Positions 1 to 7,214 of a stretch of 64,000 bases of DNA are shown here, one piece after another. How positions within the stretch are numbered: position 1 is the stretch's first letter; each line of letters begins with the position of its first letter. The position numbers were made by a program, and so were the translations under genes. The notes below the pieces were generated by a model, which was given only the letters and a program-made list of their open reading frames with translations, was not told the DNA's origin and searched no databases. Source of the stretch: Geomicrobium sediminis (GTDB lineage Bacteria; Bacillota; Bacilli; Bacillales; Marinococcaceae); assembly GCF_016908595.1 (NCBI RefSeq), contig NZ_JAFBEC010000003.1, forward strand, positions 248,001 through 312,000. Direction: 5' to 3'.

Positions 1-114
1 TATTGGTTTTACATAAAAGTGTTTGTAGCAATGACTGGTTTTATGTCTATCGCTGCAGGTATTTTATTTTCTCTAAGTACATTATTATATGAAATTAAAA
101 GAAGAACAGAGTAA
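1..114 (+). CDS. C-terminal end of a membrane protein (partial)
   Basis: The window opens inside an open frame that reads 37 residues to a TAA. The visible part is a hydrophobic stretch of about 20 residues followed by a short basic tail (EIKRRTE), as expected for a final membrane helix with a cytoplasmic end. The start lies outside the window, so no family can be named. A bidirectional hairpin follows at once, consistent with the end of a transcription unit converging on the minus-strand hydrolase gene. Confidence 0.5.
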   Translation, partial: YWFYIKVFVAMTGFMSIAAGILFSLSTLLYEIKRRTE

Positions 115-148
115 TACGAAATAACACGTTCATTCTAACCAAAATAAA

Positions 149-190
149 AAGAAACCAGGACAATGAATACGATCCTAGTTTCTTCTATTT
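149..190. terminator. Bidirectional terminator between convergent genes
   Basis: AAGAAAC plus AGGA pair with TCCT plus GTTTCTT across a 12-nt loop, with A-rich sequence on the left and T-rich sequence on the right, so both converging transcripts could end here. Confidence 0.65.
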
Positions 191-207
191 CCAAACGACT
201 GCGACCG

Positions 208-1563
208 CTACACTCTCTCAAGCTGTCGAAAGCCAAATAATAAGTTCTTACCGTTCCATTGAATTAAATGCTCCATCCCATACATGTGAAGAGTTAACAT
301 TTGCTCGCCGACCATTCGTGCTGGGACTTCTTGGCCTTCTACGACGATGAATATCTTATTGTCTTTTTCAACAATTTCTAATGATTGTCCTTCGTTTGCT
401 TTATAGGTACCGAGCATAAATTGCTTGCTTTCGTTTGATAGTTCTACATCTTCATAAGTGACTGTTGGTGTATCGGGACTCTCCCCGATGGCTACTTTTA
501 AAGCACTCTCAAGTACAGAGGAAGCGGGTGCTCCGGCAATGTTTGTTAAACAAACCCCAGCAGTTTTCTCATCGGGTAGCACAGTAAGTTGTGCAGAGAC
601 CCCTTTAATACCCCCAGCATGCTCAAGTGTTCGTCGACCGAAGAAATCGGTACGAATCATGATGCCATAACCGTAGTAGAGATCAGGTTCGATTTGTACG
701 TGTTGCGTGGTGAGTTGTTTCAAACTATCTGCAGAAAGAATAGTAGCTTTGCTTTCAATTAATTGGTTTCCGAATAAAAGCATATCCTTTGCAGTTGATT
801 TAACATACCCTGCGGACCACATTGTTGGTGCATCCCACCAAGTAGGCGATGCTTCAGTAAAGGCTTCGTTATCTTTTTGTTCCATCGTGTATAACATCGC
901 AACATTTTCATAGTCTTCAAGTTTCTTAGGAGAAAAGAACGTTCGTTTCATACCAGCTGGAGAAAAAATCTCATCTTGCATATAGTCTGCGTAAGAGAGA
1001 CCACTTACTCGTTCAATAATGTATCCGAGAATTGAGTATCCATCGTTGGAATAACTAAAGACTTCACCAGGATCGGCGAGTAGACGATAAGATTTCGATC
1101 GCAAATACGAGAAAAACTCGTCCTCTGTATCAATACTCGGCGTATTTACGTCTAAATGATCGCTCATTGCTTTGAATTCTTCATTTGAAACGCTCTTCTT
1201 ATTCGCATAAAAAAGCGTATCGAGTGGCGGAAGTCCAGAAGTGTGCGTCATCATATGATGAATCGTCATGTCTTTCGAGCGTTGGTCTTCAGAAGCTGAG
1301 AATTCGGGTGCGTAAGTAGTGACTGTGTCATGCACAGACAATTTTCCTTCTTCTTGTAGCTTCATAATCGCCATGCACGTCATCACCTTCGTGACGCTAC
1401 CGATGCCAAAGATCGTATCTTCATCAATTGGCTGTTGTCCCTCTACGTTGCGGTAACCAAAACTTTGTTGATACTTCGGGTTCGAGAGTGCAACCATCGT
1501 TCCAGGTGTTTTGAATGCTTCTAAAAATGGTGTGGCGTAAGATTCAAATGCGTTCATTTCCAT
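208..1563 (-). CDS. Serine hydrolase, beta-lactamase / penicillin-binding-protein-like family
   Basis: A protein of 451 residues of the class C beta-lactamase-like serine hydrolase family. Active-site motifs are in order: SVTK (SxxK, residues 56-59, nucleophile Ser56), YSN (171-173) and HAG (315-317, replacing KTG). A C-terminal domain of about 100 residues follows, as in many D-aminopeptidase or esterase-like members. There is no signal peptide, so it is probably cytoplasmic and more likely an esterase or peptidase than a resistance enzyme. The open frame extends 37 codons further upstream, but GGGAGG lies 9 nt before the ATG at 1563, which decides the start. The physiological substrate cannot be read from sequence. 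Confidence 0.85.
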   Translation of the reverse strand: MEMNAFESYATPFLEAFKTPGTMVALSNPKYQQSFGYRNVEGQQPIDEDTIFGIGSVTKVMTCMAIMKLQEEGKLSVHDTVTTYAPEFSASEDQRSKDMTIHHMMTHTSGLPPLDTLFYANKKSVSNEEFKAMSDHLDVNTPSIDTEDEFFSYLRSKSYRLLADPGEVFSYSNDGYSILGYIIERVSGLSYADYMQDEIFSPAGMKRTFFSPKKLEDYENVAMLYTMEQKDNEAFTEASPTWWDAPTMWSAGYVKSTAKDMLLFGNQLIESKATILSADSLKQLTTQHVQIEPDLYYGYGIMIRTDFFGRRTLEHAGGIKGVSAQLTVLPDEKTAGVCLTNIAGAPASSVLESALKVAIGESPDTPTVTYEDVELSNESKQFMLGTYKANEGQSLEIVEKDNKIFIVVEGQEVPARMVGEQMLTLHMYGMEHLIQWNGKNLLFGFRQLERV

Positions 1564-1675
1564 ACAATCATTCCTCCCTTTATTGTTCATACGTTTTGAA
1601 ACAGAAAAAGGTTCAAATATTTTTATAGTCGTTTTAATACGCAATGTAGAGATTGCATTTGTAAGGACTGTCACA

Positions 1676-2305
1676 TTAAGTGTGATTGCTTGTTCCTTTA
1701 CGTGTTCGATATAGCGCAGCTACAACGTCCATGAGCCACTTTGGTAATTTAGAAGGAAAATAAGCTTTATGATAGTACCTGTAATAGCCTGACTTTAGGT
1801 CGTTCCACTGCTCACATGGTTTAGACTGAGAGAAACGCGCAATATCAATAATACAGACGTCACCACGTTTCGTAATGATTAGGTTGTGTAGGTGAATATC
1901 CGATGGATTAAGCCCGCGGTTACGAGCGAAGAGCAGTGCATCGTCGACTTGTTTCACATGCTCAGGGAGAATAGGAATCCCTTCTTGTAAACATTGAAAA
2001 AACGTTTTCCCCTCAATGTAATCGAGAACAATATAGTCATCACCTACTTCATAGAGCTTAGGATAACGAGGATCTCCTGCGACTTTCTTATAATTTATCT
2101 GTTCGTTTTTTGCAACATGTTGATACGGTGGATAATACACTTTTATTACACGTTTTTGTTCTTTAATCTTAAACACGACAGCACTTCTTCCAATTCCACA
2201 AATTGATAAATCTGGATGGGCGCTTGCCACTATATAGGATGATCTTAGTTGTTTGAAAGTGACGCTACTCGCGTATTGCTCGTAATCTATAGCTAGGCAC
2301 ACCAT
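1676..2305 (-). CDS. Protein-kinase-fold protein, YrzF-like putative Ser/Thr kinase
   Basis: A small kinase-fold protein of 209 residues. Visible elements are a glycine-rich loop (GIGRSA, residues 37-42), a VAIK-like lysine (K55 in VIKVYY), a catalytic loop D136-x-H-x-x-N141, and a metal-binding aspartate D154 in IIDIA, standing in for DFG. Length and motifs fit the short bacterial kinases such as B. subtilis YrzF; that assignment is from memory of the family. The ATG overlaps the stop of the upstream 41-residue gene (TAATG) and has no strong ribosome binding site of its own, so it is probably translationally coupled. Both genes lie behind a manganese riboswitch. Its substrate is unknown. Confidence 0.7.
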   Translation of the reverse strand: MVCLAIDYEQYASSVTFKQLRSSYIVASAHPDLSICGIGRSAVVFKIKEQKRVIKVYYPPYQHVAKNEQINYKKVAGDPRYPKLYEVGDDYIVLDYIEGKTFFQCLQEGIPILPEHVKQVDDALLFARNRGLNPSDIHLHNLIITKRGDVCIIDIARFSQSKPCEQWNDLKSGYYRYYHKAYFPSKLPKWLMDVVAALYRTRKGTSNHT

Positions 2306-2430
2306 TATCTTTTCTTCGTCCCATTTCTTTTTGCCAGTTCCTTTTTAACGAAGGGAACGACGTGCTTTTGTGCCTCTTTAATTCCTTGACGAACGGCTTT
2401 TGACTTAAGTAGCTTCATTAGCTTGCTCAT
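2305..2430 (-). CDS. Small basic protein (41 aa) downstream of a Mn riboswitch
   Basis: An open frame starting MSKLMKLLKSKAV and ending in a Lys/Arg-rich tail; about a third of its residues are Lys or Arg. AAAGGAG lies 8 nt before the ATG at 2430. The N-terminal half would form an amphipathic helix, and there is no Cys, so it is not a zinc ribbon. The frame stays open far upstream, but that part contains the riboswitch and its terminator and is not coding. The stop overlaps the kinase-like start. I recognise no family. Its position suggests a role when manganese is high, which is inference. Confidence 0.65.
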   Translation of the reverse strand: MSKLMKLLKSKAVRQGIKEAQKHVVPFVKKELAKRNGTKKR

Positions 2431-2467
2431 TGAACAGACTCCTTTACGAATGGCGGCAAAGGAATAC

Positions 2468-2508
2468 AAAAAGAGACCTTTGCCCACCGTTGGATGGACA
2501 AAGGTCTC
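2468..2508 (-). terminator. Riboswitch-controlled intrinsic terminator
   Basis: On the minus strand GAGACCTTTG-T-CCA pairs with TGG-G-CAAAGGTCTC (14 bp with one wobble, 8-nt loop) and is followed by TTTTTG. The 5' arm GAGACCTTTG is also the 3' strand of aptamer helix P1, so aptamer folding and termination exclude each other. Confidence 0.9.
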
Positions 2509-2590
2509 GCAAGCAACAAAATCGTTGCCAGCAGTGCCGAGGATCTCTCCCGTAATGACGACAGCTGCTTTTATGCTACTCCCCTTTGGG
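2499..2590 (-). promoter_or_regulatory. yybP-ykoY manganese riboswitch aptamer
   Basis: The minus strand shows the signature blocks of the yybP-ykoY Mn2+ riboswitch in order: CAAAGGGGAGTAGC, then GTCGTCATTACGG, then GGCAACG, then GCGAGACCTTTG closing P1 with CCAAAGG. The terminator directly downstream reuses the P1 3' strand, giving ON-switch geometry: bound Mn2+ stabilises P1 and prevents termination. Known members control Mn exporters (MntP), TerC proteins and P-type ATPases. Here the first gene is a 41-residue basic protein, which is unusual. Confidence 0.93.
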
Positions 2591-2613
2591 ATCACGCGTT
2601 TCATGTTAGACTT

Positions 2614-2642
2614 AGTATAAGGGCGTTTTACCGGCAAGGCAA
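2614..2642 (-). promoter_or_regulatory. Sigma-A-type promoter of the riboswitch operon
   Basis: On the minus strand TTGCCT (2642-2637), a 17-nt spacer and TATACT (2619-2614) lie just upstream of the aptamer. This puts the transcription start about 15-20 nt before the first aptamer helix and shows that the upstream continuation of the open frame is not transcribed coding sequence. Confidence 0.65.
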
Positions 2643-2736
2643 TGCTTTCCATAACTTTACATGAGTCACCGCAATCACACATGAAATCTTAATATAATCT
2701 ATAAAAAGTTCGTTTAATCATAAAGGAGGAGGAAAC

Positions 2737-3333
2737 ATGAGTCATTACCCACCGGTTAATTATTACGATGAAAGAATCTATCACATTGATGAACAGATCT
2801 GTGCCCTATTGCATCAGCGTAAGGCGATGACCAATAACAATCCTGGATGCCCTCCATTGAATGATGTGCGTGAATGGGCCGACCGGTTTCATCTAGCTCA
2901 ACGCTTTTTGGAATTGTTGTTTAAGGATGCTTGGGACGAAGAAAGGTACCGCCCTCAAATTGAGCCTAAAGAGTTTAGAAAATACGTACCATTAATGAAG
3001 TGGTTCGAGAAAGATGATTATGTGTATTCGACGACTTATGTGGCTCAATACACAAATGCCAGCGTGATTAAGTTAACAGTGGACTGGGATACGAGTAATG
3101 AAGAGCGAGGCTTTATATCATCAAAAGTTTCTCATTTGGAATTGGACATTGGAAAGGGCTATAAAGTTAGAAGAAAGGGTGGGGGTGGAACGCAAGGACA
3201 CCGACATTACGAATATATTGTTACACCTGCCTTACCAGATGACTTATCTCAATTAACACTAGTCATTCAAGAATATCGGGATTTTTATAAACAGACGCCT
3301 ACAGATCTAATTATTAAGTGGGAGTTGTCTTAG
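2737..3333 (+). CDS. Conserved-looking protein of unknown function
   Basis: An open frame of 198 residues behind an excellent site (AAAGGAGGAGG, 6 nt before the ATG). The N-terminal 35 residues (YYDERIYHIDEQICALLHQRK) resemble the helical coiled start of chorismate-mutase-like folds, but the usual catalytic residues cannot be identified. The rest is mixed alpha/beta with a Gly-rich turn (KGGGGTQGH). There is no signal peptide or membrane segment, so it is cytoplasmic. It is transcribed divergently from the riboswitch operon. I do not recognise the family. Confidence 0.7.
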   Translation: MSHYPPVNYYDERIYHIDEQICALLHQRKAMTNNNPGCPPLNDVREWADRFHLAQRFLELLFKDAWDEERYRPQIEPKEFRKYVPLMKWFEKDDYVYSTTYVAQYTNASVIKLTVDWDTSNEERGFISSKVSHLELDIGKGYKVRRKGGGGTQGHRHYEYIVTPALPDDLSQLTLVIQEYRDFYKQTPTDLIIKWELS

Positions 3334-3426
3334 ACGGTTTATGTATTCCTAAAATGCGTTAATATATCTATAAATTAAGATTGAAATAATAATTTAGAAT
3401 ATTGTTGTATAGAGGTGAACTAATTG

Positions 3427-3765
3427 ATGAATGTGGATCTCTCTTACGAAGAGTTAAGAAGAATATCGAAGAAGCGTACGTTTCTAACTATACCTCTATC
3501 CACTATCATTGTTGTCGCGATTGGTTATTTTCTAATTTATTTTCAATTACCTCCTTTTCGATATTTACTATTCTTTTTCGTATTCACATACATCGGAACA
3601 ACGCTCGGTTGGATGTTTAGGTCAGAAGAAAGAAACGTAGAGTTGGAGCGCCGATGGATAGAGAAGAAAGCGAGAAAAACGAGAAAAAGAAAAATCATTG
3701 AATTCATACTCATCTGGTCGGTCATCATTATTGTTTTACGTTTGTTCATCTACATTTTTGGCTAA
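3427..3765 (+). CDS. Small membrane protein, three predicted helices
   Basis: A protein of 112 residues from the ATG at 3427; a TTG one codon earlier is possible. GAGGTG lies about 9 nt before the ATG. Hydrophobic segments fall at about residues 20-39, 44-63 and 92-111, separated by a strongly basic stretch (KKARKTRKRK) that should be cytoplasmic. No catalytic motif is visible and the family is unknown to me. It converges with the CtaG-like gene. Confidence 0.6.
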   Translation: MNVDLSYEELRRISKKRTFLTIPLSTIIVVAIGYFLIYFQLPPFRYLLFFFVFTYIGTTLGWMFRSEERNVELERRWIEKKARKTRKRKIIEFILIWSVIIIVLRLFIYIFG

Positions 3766-3780
3766 TTCTGTTGAACAAAC

Positions 3781-4533
3781 TTACGTATTGCTAAGCGACT
3801 CGTTTAAAGGCACGTGAACCATCGATTTCCGGTACCATTGAAAACAAAATACTCCGATGAGACATGCATCAATGAGATCTCCTCCATAGTACATGAAAAC
3901 TGCACCTTGTTTTGCATCAGCTAATGGAACTCCGGGAAGTGACGCTGAGTAAATGATTTTCGAAAGTATAGAGTGCAAAGTGAAACCAATGATCATAACG
4001 AGTGCTCGAAAGCGAAAGGAAAAGCGATGAGGGACAGGATCAATATAAAGGACGGAAGACGTAAAAACAAAGCCAGCAATGAATAGGTGCACATGTACGG
4101 CTACATTAACAATGAAGAACGTGTGCATCCATTCAAACAGGATCGTTTGATACAAGATCCAAAGCCCTCCGAAGTTCAATAGCATGGCAACAAAAGGATT
4201 TGTAACGATACTGACGAAACGCAGCCTCAACAGTCGTGTTAAGAATCGGGCAAAGGAAACTGGTAAAGCCCTTAACAGCAAAGTGACTGGTGCACTTAAG
4301 ACGAGGAGTAGTGGGGCAAGCATACCAAGAAGTAAATGGACGAACATGTGTACTTGAAAGTTATGATGGCTTTGCGCGTGAAAGGATAAAGCGACAGAGA
4401 TTGAGCAAATGCCAGCTGCGAACAAAACATAACGGGAAATTGGCCAGTTACGTAGCCTCGTGGAGTGGCTTGTCCGTATTCCATACCAACAATAAAGCAT
4501 GATTGAGACGACCGTTACGAGCAAAAGCATCAT
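3781..4533 (-). CDS. CtaG (caa3-type) family cytochrome oxidase assembly-like membrane protein
   Basis: A polytopic membrane protein of about 250 residues with 6-7 helices and conserved-looking histidines in membrane context (SFHAQSHHNFQVHM, HVHLFIAGF). This matches the caa3-CtaG family implicated in cytochrome c oxidase maturation. The longer frame starts upstream, but GAGG precedes the ATG at 4533, and that ATG overlaps the stop of the DUF2243 gene (TGATG), so coupling sets the start. No cox structural genes are nearby. DUF2243 plus CtaG is a recurrent pair in Bacillaceae, and the pair may have a role separate from the main oxidase. Confidence 0.8.
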   Translation of the reverse strand: MMLLLVTVVSIMLYCWYGIRTSHSTRLRNWPISRYVLFAAGICSISVALSFHAQSHHNFQVHMFVHLLLGMLAPLLLVLSAPVTLLLRALPVSFARFLTRLLRLRFVSIVTNPFVAMLLNFGGLWILYQTILFEWMHTFFIVNVAVHVHLFIAGFVFTSSVLYIDPVPHRFSFRFRALVMIIGFTLHSILSKIIYSASLPGVPLADAKQGAVFMYYGGDLIDACLIGVFCFQWYRKSMVHVPLNESLSNT

Positions 4534-4976
4534 CTTGATCCTCGTCGTGTTTGTAGTATGAGGAAGCCACCTAGAATGATCATAGATACGGCAACAATTC
4601 CCCAGATCCAATCATAAACAGCGACATTTTCTACGTAACGTATTTGATGAATTCTCATCAATTTATGCTGAACAACCCCATCATAGAGCTGAAAGACGCC
4701 AGCGCCTAGAAAAACGCCACCTAGCCATCGTTTTAGCCAAAAGCTGTGATTTTTTCTAAGACCAGCGAGCATAAATAACGAAGCGATCGTTGAAAACCAA
4801 CTAAAGGCGTGAAACAACCCATCTGATACGAGGCCAACATCGGTCGTAGACTTGTCATAAAAGTGATGCCAATGAAGCAGTTGATGAAATAAAACTTCGT
4901 CAATAAACGCAATCATACCGAGTCCAAATAGCAGCCCGGACCATAAATTATAAGTAGCCGATGTTCGAGTCATCAT
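4530..4976 (-). CDS. DUF2243 membrane protein
   Basis: A protein of 148 residues with about four transmembrane helices and a histidine-rich segment (VLFHQLLHWHHFYD, residues about 29-42), then DGLFHAFSW and DGVVQHKLMRIHQIRY, all typical of DUF2243. GGGAGGATT sits just before two in-frame ATGs at 4976 and 4973. It forms a two-gene operon with the downstream CtaG-like gene, overlapping by 4 nt. The histidines suggest metal or heme contact, but the function is not established. Confidence 0.85.
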   Translation of the reverse strand: MMTRTSATYNLWSGLLFGLGMIAFIDEVLFHQLLHWHHFYDKSTTDVGLVSDGLFHAFSWFSTIASLFMLAGLRKNHSFWLKRWLGGVFLGAGVFQLYDGVVQHKLMRIHQIRYVENVAVYDWIWGIVAVSMIILGGFLILQTRRGSR

Positions 4977-5200
4977 AATCCTCCCGTTTCCTAATGCAGT
5001 TAGGCTTTGTTAGAAACAGGAAGATTATTCTTATAGGCAGTAAGACGCTTCTGATCGGAGTTTAAATGTTCACTAACCGCAATTTGAATTTAAGTACATT
5101 GCGCGTGGTTCGTTTAATCCTTGGTATCATTTTACAGAAGCGATAAAGGGGGAACCTAAATGAACCATAACTTAAGCTTAACGTACCTTTTCAATCCATT

Positions 5201-5539
5201 GTGTATCAGACCAAAACAGTCGAAGTAAGATTAAATGATCAGCAAGTAAGTACAGTTCAAGTTGGTGATTGCATTCGATTTTTTCTTGAAGGCGATCTGG
5301 CAAGAACTGTTTTGTGCAAGGTGACGACTCTTAATTCATACGAATTATTTCTCGCTTTATACGAAGACATTGCATTTGAGCAAATGGACTGTAGCGGCTG
5401 GACGATGGACGAGATGATGAAAGCAACGTATAAATTGTATACTGCTGAAGAAGAGAAAGCTTACGGTGCGTTAGCGATCGGTGTTGAGGTTGTTGATGTA
5501 GACAAATCAAATAGTGAGGATCATTCAAATGGAGATTAA
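5201..5539 (+). CDS. ASCH-domain protein, apparently frameshifted near its N-terminus
   Basis: The frame reads TKTVEVRLNDQ, then VQVGDCIRF and ends with YGALAIGVEVVD, the layout of ASCH-domain (PUA-like, RNA-binding) proteins. The only start in this frame is GTG 5201 with no ribosome binding site, and it omits the first strand of the domain. Upstream, AAAGGGGG is 9 nt before ATG 5160, which opens MNHNLSL in a different frame, while the current frame reads NVPFQSIVYQ just before the GTG. Joined, these give the normal family start. So the gene has a frameshift between about 5163 and 5190, or a sequencing error, or it makes a shortened protein. It overlaps the next gene by 11 nt. Confidence 0.65.
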   Translation: MYQTKTVEVRLNDQQVSTVQVGDCIRFFLEGDLARTVLCKVTTLNSYELFLALYEDIAFEQMDCSGWTMDEMMKATYKLYTAEEEKAYGALAIGVEVVDVDKSNSEDHSNGD

Positions 5540-5963
5540 CGTTGCGAAACAAGAAGAATTAGATACACTCATCGACATTTGGTACGAAGGTTCAGTACAG
5601 GCACATGACTTTATTGACGAGTCATATTGGAAGTCGCAAAAGCAAGCAATGAAAGAAACGTATTTGCCGCAATCAAAGACGTATGTTATTAGGGATCAAT
5701 CGCACATTGTCGGATTTTTATCAATGGTCGATCACGTCATTGCAGCACTTTTTGTTGATGTTACGAAACAAAAGAAAGGGTATGGAAAAGAGCTACTAAA
5801 CTTCGCCAAGCAACAGAACGATGTCGTGACTCTAAACGTATACAAGAAGAACAAATCAGCGATTCGTTTTTACGAGAAGAACGGTTTTCTCGTGAAGAAG
5901 GAAGCGATTGACGAGCCTACGAATGAGGGTGAATACGTTCTTGAATGGCGTAAAGACATTTAA
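5529..5963 (+). CDS. GNAT-family N-acetyltransferase, YjaB-like
   Basis: A GNAT acetyltransferase of 144 residues. The acetyl-CoA loop is KKGYGKELL, preceded by beta-4 (IAALFVDV) and followed by TLNVYKKNKSAIRFYEKNGF, the classic C-terminal motif. The N-terminal pattern (IDIWYEGSVQAHDFI) matches the YjaB subgroup. The start is ATG 5529, with GTGAGG about 8 nt upstream. It overlaps the ASCH gene and is co-transcribed with it. The acceptor substrate is unknown. Confidence 0.85.
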   Translation: MEINVAKQEELDTLIDIWYEGSVQAHDFIDESYWKSQKQAMKETYLPQSKTYVIRDQSHIVGFLSMVDHVIAALFVDVTKQKKGYGKELLNFAKQQNDVVTLNVYKKNKSAIRFYEKNGFLVKKEAIDEPTNEGEYVLEWRKDI

Positions 5964-5986
5964 CGGGGGAAGGGGAGAAGAGCGGC

Positions 5987-6295
5987 ATGAGTTCCAAGGT
6001 AAATCGTGTATCGAATCTCGCTACATTATTTGCATTTCTTTATTTGGTGATGTTTTTTTCCACAGGTTTAGCATTTCTTGCCGAAGTTCTACCTTGGGTC
6101 GCGTTCATTTTATGTTTAACACTATCGGTAAGCGGTTTAGTGATGTCATTGTGGGCATTCAAAAAAGGAGAAAACGCATTCAAGTTATCGCAAAACTTAC
6201 TAACGGCATCGGTTTGTTTTGTGTTAATTGTGTTTACAGGCTTTGTATTCTTCATGTCAGAAGGCGGGTTCTCACCGTTAATTGGGATTATTTAA
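5987..6295 (+). CDS. Small membrane protein, three helices
   Basis: A protein of 102 residues, hydrophobic at about residues 10-31, 35-57 and 69-90, with a short basic/acidic loop (KKGENAFK) between the second and third helix. GGGGAAGGGGAG precedes the ATG. It follows the GNAT gene by 23 nt and is probably in the same operon. It converges with the SdpI-like gene, overlapping by 4 nt at the stops. No family recognised. Confidence 0.6.
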   Translation: MSSKVNRVSNLATLFAFLYLVMFFSTGLAFLAEVLPWVAFILCLTLSVSGLVMSLWAFKKGENAFKLSQNLLTASVCFVLIVFTGFVFFMSEGGFSPLIGII

Positions 6296-6633
6296 AGCGA
6301 ACGCTTGAATTTCCATTCAGAGATGGACGTATGTAGCAATGATATAACAATTGCAGTACAAGATCCGACGATCCAAATGGCTGCTATAGTTGCAGAGAAA
6401 TCTGGAATTACTAATGGAATAAAGCTAATGACACAGGTCGCCGTTGAAAGGACAATCACTTTCTTAGCGCCTCGCTTGCTTTTAGCATACCAATCTGTAT
6501 CGCACTCATAAATGTTAGGGACGATCCCATAAAAGTAATTCGGTTTAATCTTCTTGTAATAGAGAGGTAAGCTTACACCGATAAATAACATGCCTAATAG
6601 AAACATAACTGAAGTAGCGATGATATTGTGCAT
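6292..6633 (-). CDS. SdpI-family (YfhL-like) membrane protein
   Basis: A protein of 113 residues with three helices (about 4-25, 61-80 and 84-103). Between helix 1 and 2 lies the SdpI-family signature KIKPNYFYGI followed by DTDWYAKSKRGAKK, normally GxRTxxT-W-xAN-x-G. B. subtilis SdpI gives immunity to the SdpC toxin, and many short homologues lack that context. No sdpABC genes are visible, so an immunity role is not supported here. AAGGAAG lies 6 nt before the ATG. Confidence 0.8.
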   Translation of the reverse strand: MHNIIATSVMFLLGMLFIGVSLPLYYKKIKPNYFYGIVPNIYECDTDWYAKSKRGAKKVIVLSTATCVISFIPLVIPDFSATIAAIWIVGSCTAIVISLLHTSISEWKFKRSL

Positions 6634-6676
6634 CGTGACTTCCTTTTAATTTAGTTTTCAAGAGAGTGGGTGAAAC

Positions 6677-7120
6677 ATGACATTTCAATCTAGAATTGAC
6701 AAACGTTTTGTCTCTTTCATTATCCTAGTAATGTTGAGTGTCGTCTGCTTTGCTGGTGGTACATTGCTATTTAGTGCAACAACAATTTGGGAATGGTTGC
6801 CGTTCATCTTTTTAGTCGTGGTCGTTGCACTTTGCTTTTGGATGTTGGTGACGGTGAAGTATGTAATCACAGCGCAACAATTAAACGTACAAGCAGGACC
6901 TATTACAAGTACGATTCCATATGAAAAGATCACTCGCATTGAGCGCTTTCGAGGGATGGGATATACTTCAGGTGGATACAAGCTTCATTTGGCAGGAGAT
7001 GGATTTGAAATCTATTATTCTAATGGATGGTTTGGTAGTGTGCGGATCTCGCCTCAACAAGATGAGCAATTTCTAAAAGAGATTCGTAGGCACTTGAGCA
7101 ACGGTTTAATTGATCTTTAA
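6677..7120 (+). CDS. PH-domain membrane protein (DUF1200 / bPH_6-like)
   Basis: A protein of 147 residues: two N-terminal membrane helices (about 13-33 and 37-58) followed by a cytoplasmic bacterial PH-like domain. The domain pattern KYVITAQQLNVQAGPITSTIPYEKITRIE fits DUF1200: a strand, a turn, then YxxIxxI. It sits alone behind an acceptable GAGTGGGTG site. The function of this family is unknown. Confidence 0.75.
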   Translation: MTFQSRIDKRFVSFIILVMLSVVCFAGGTLLFSATTIWEWLPFIFLVVVVALCFWMLVTVKYVITAQQLNVQAGPITSTIPYEKITRIERFRGMGYTSGGYKLHLAGDGFEIYYSNGWFGSVRISPQQDEQFLKEIRRHLSNGLIDL

Positions 7121-7214
7121 CTTTTGAATAGATAGAAAATAAAAAATAATAAGTTATATAAGTATTCTACCATAATAATACTTCGATTACTGAACAAGAG
7201 AGGCGGAATTGAAC

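Noticed and set aside
2431-2682. Upstream continuation of the small-protein frame (125-residue open frame from 2682)
   Set aside because: It covers the riboswitch promoter, aptamer and terminator, and its first start codons have no ribosome binding site; the real start is ATG 2430.
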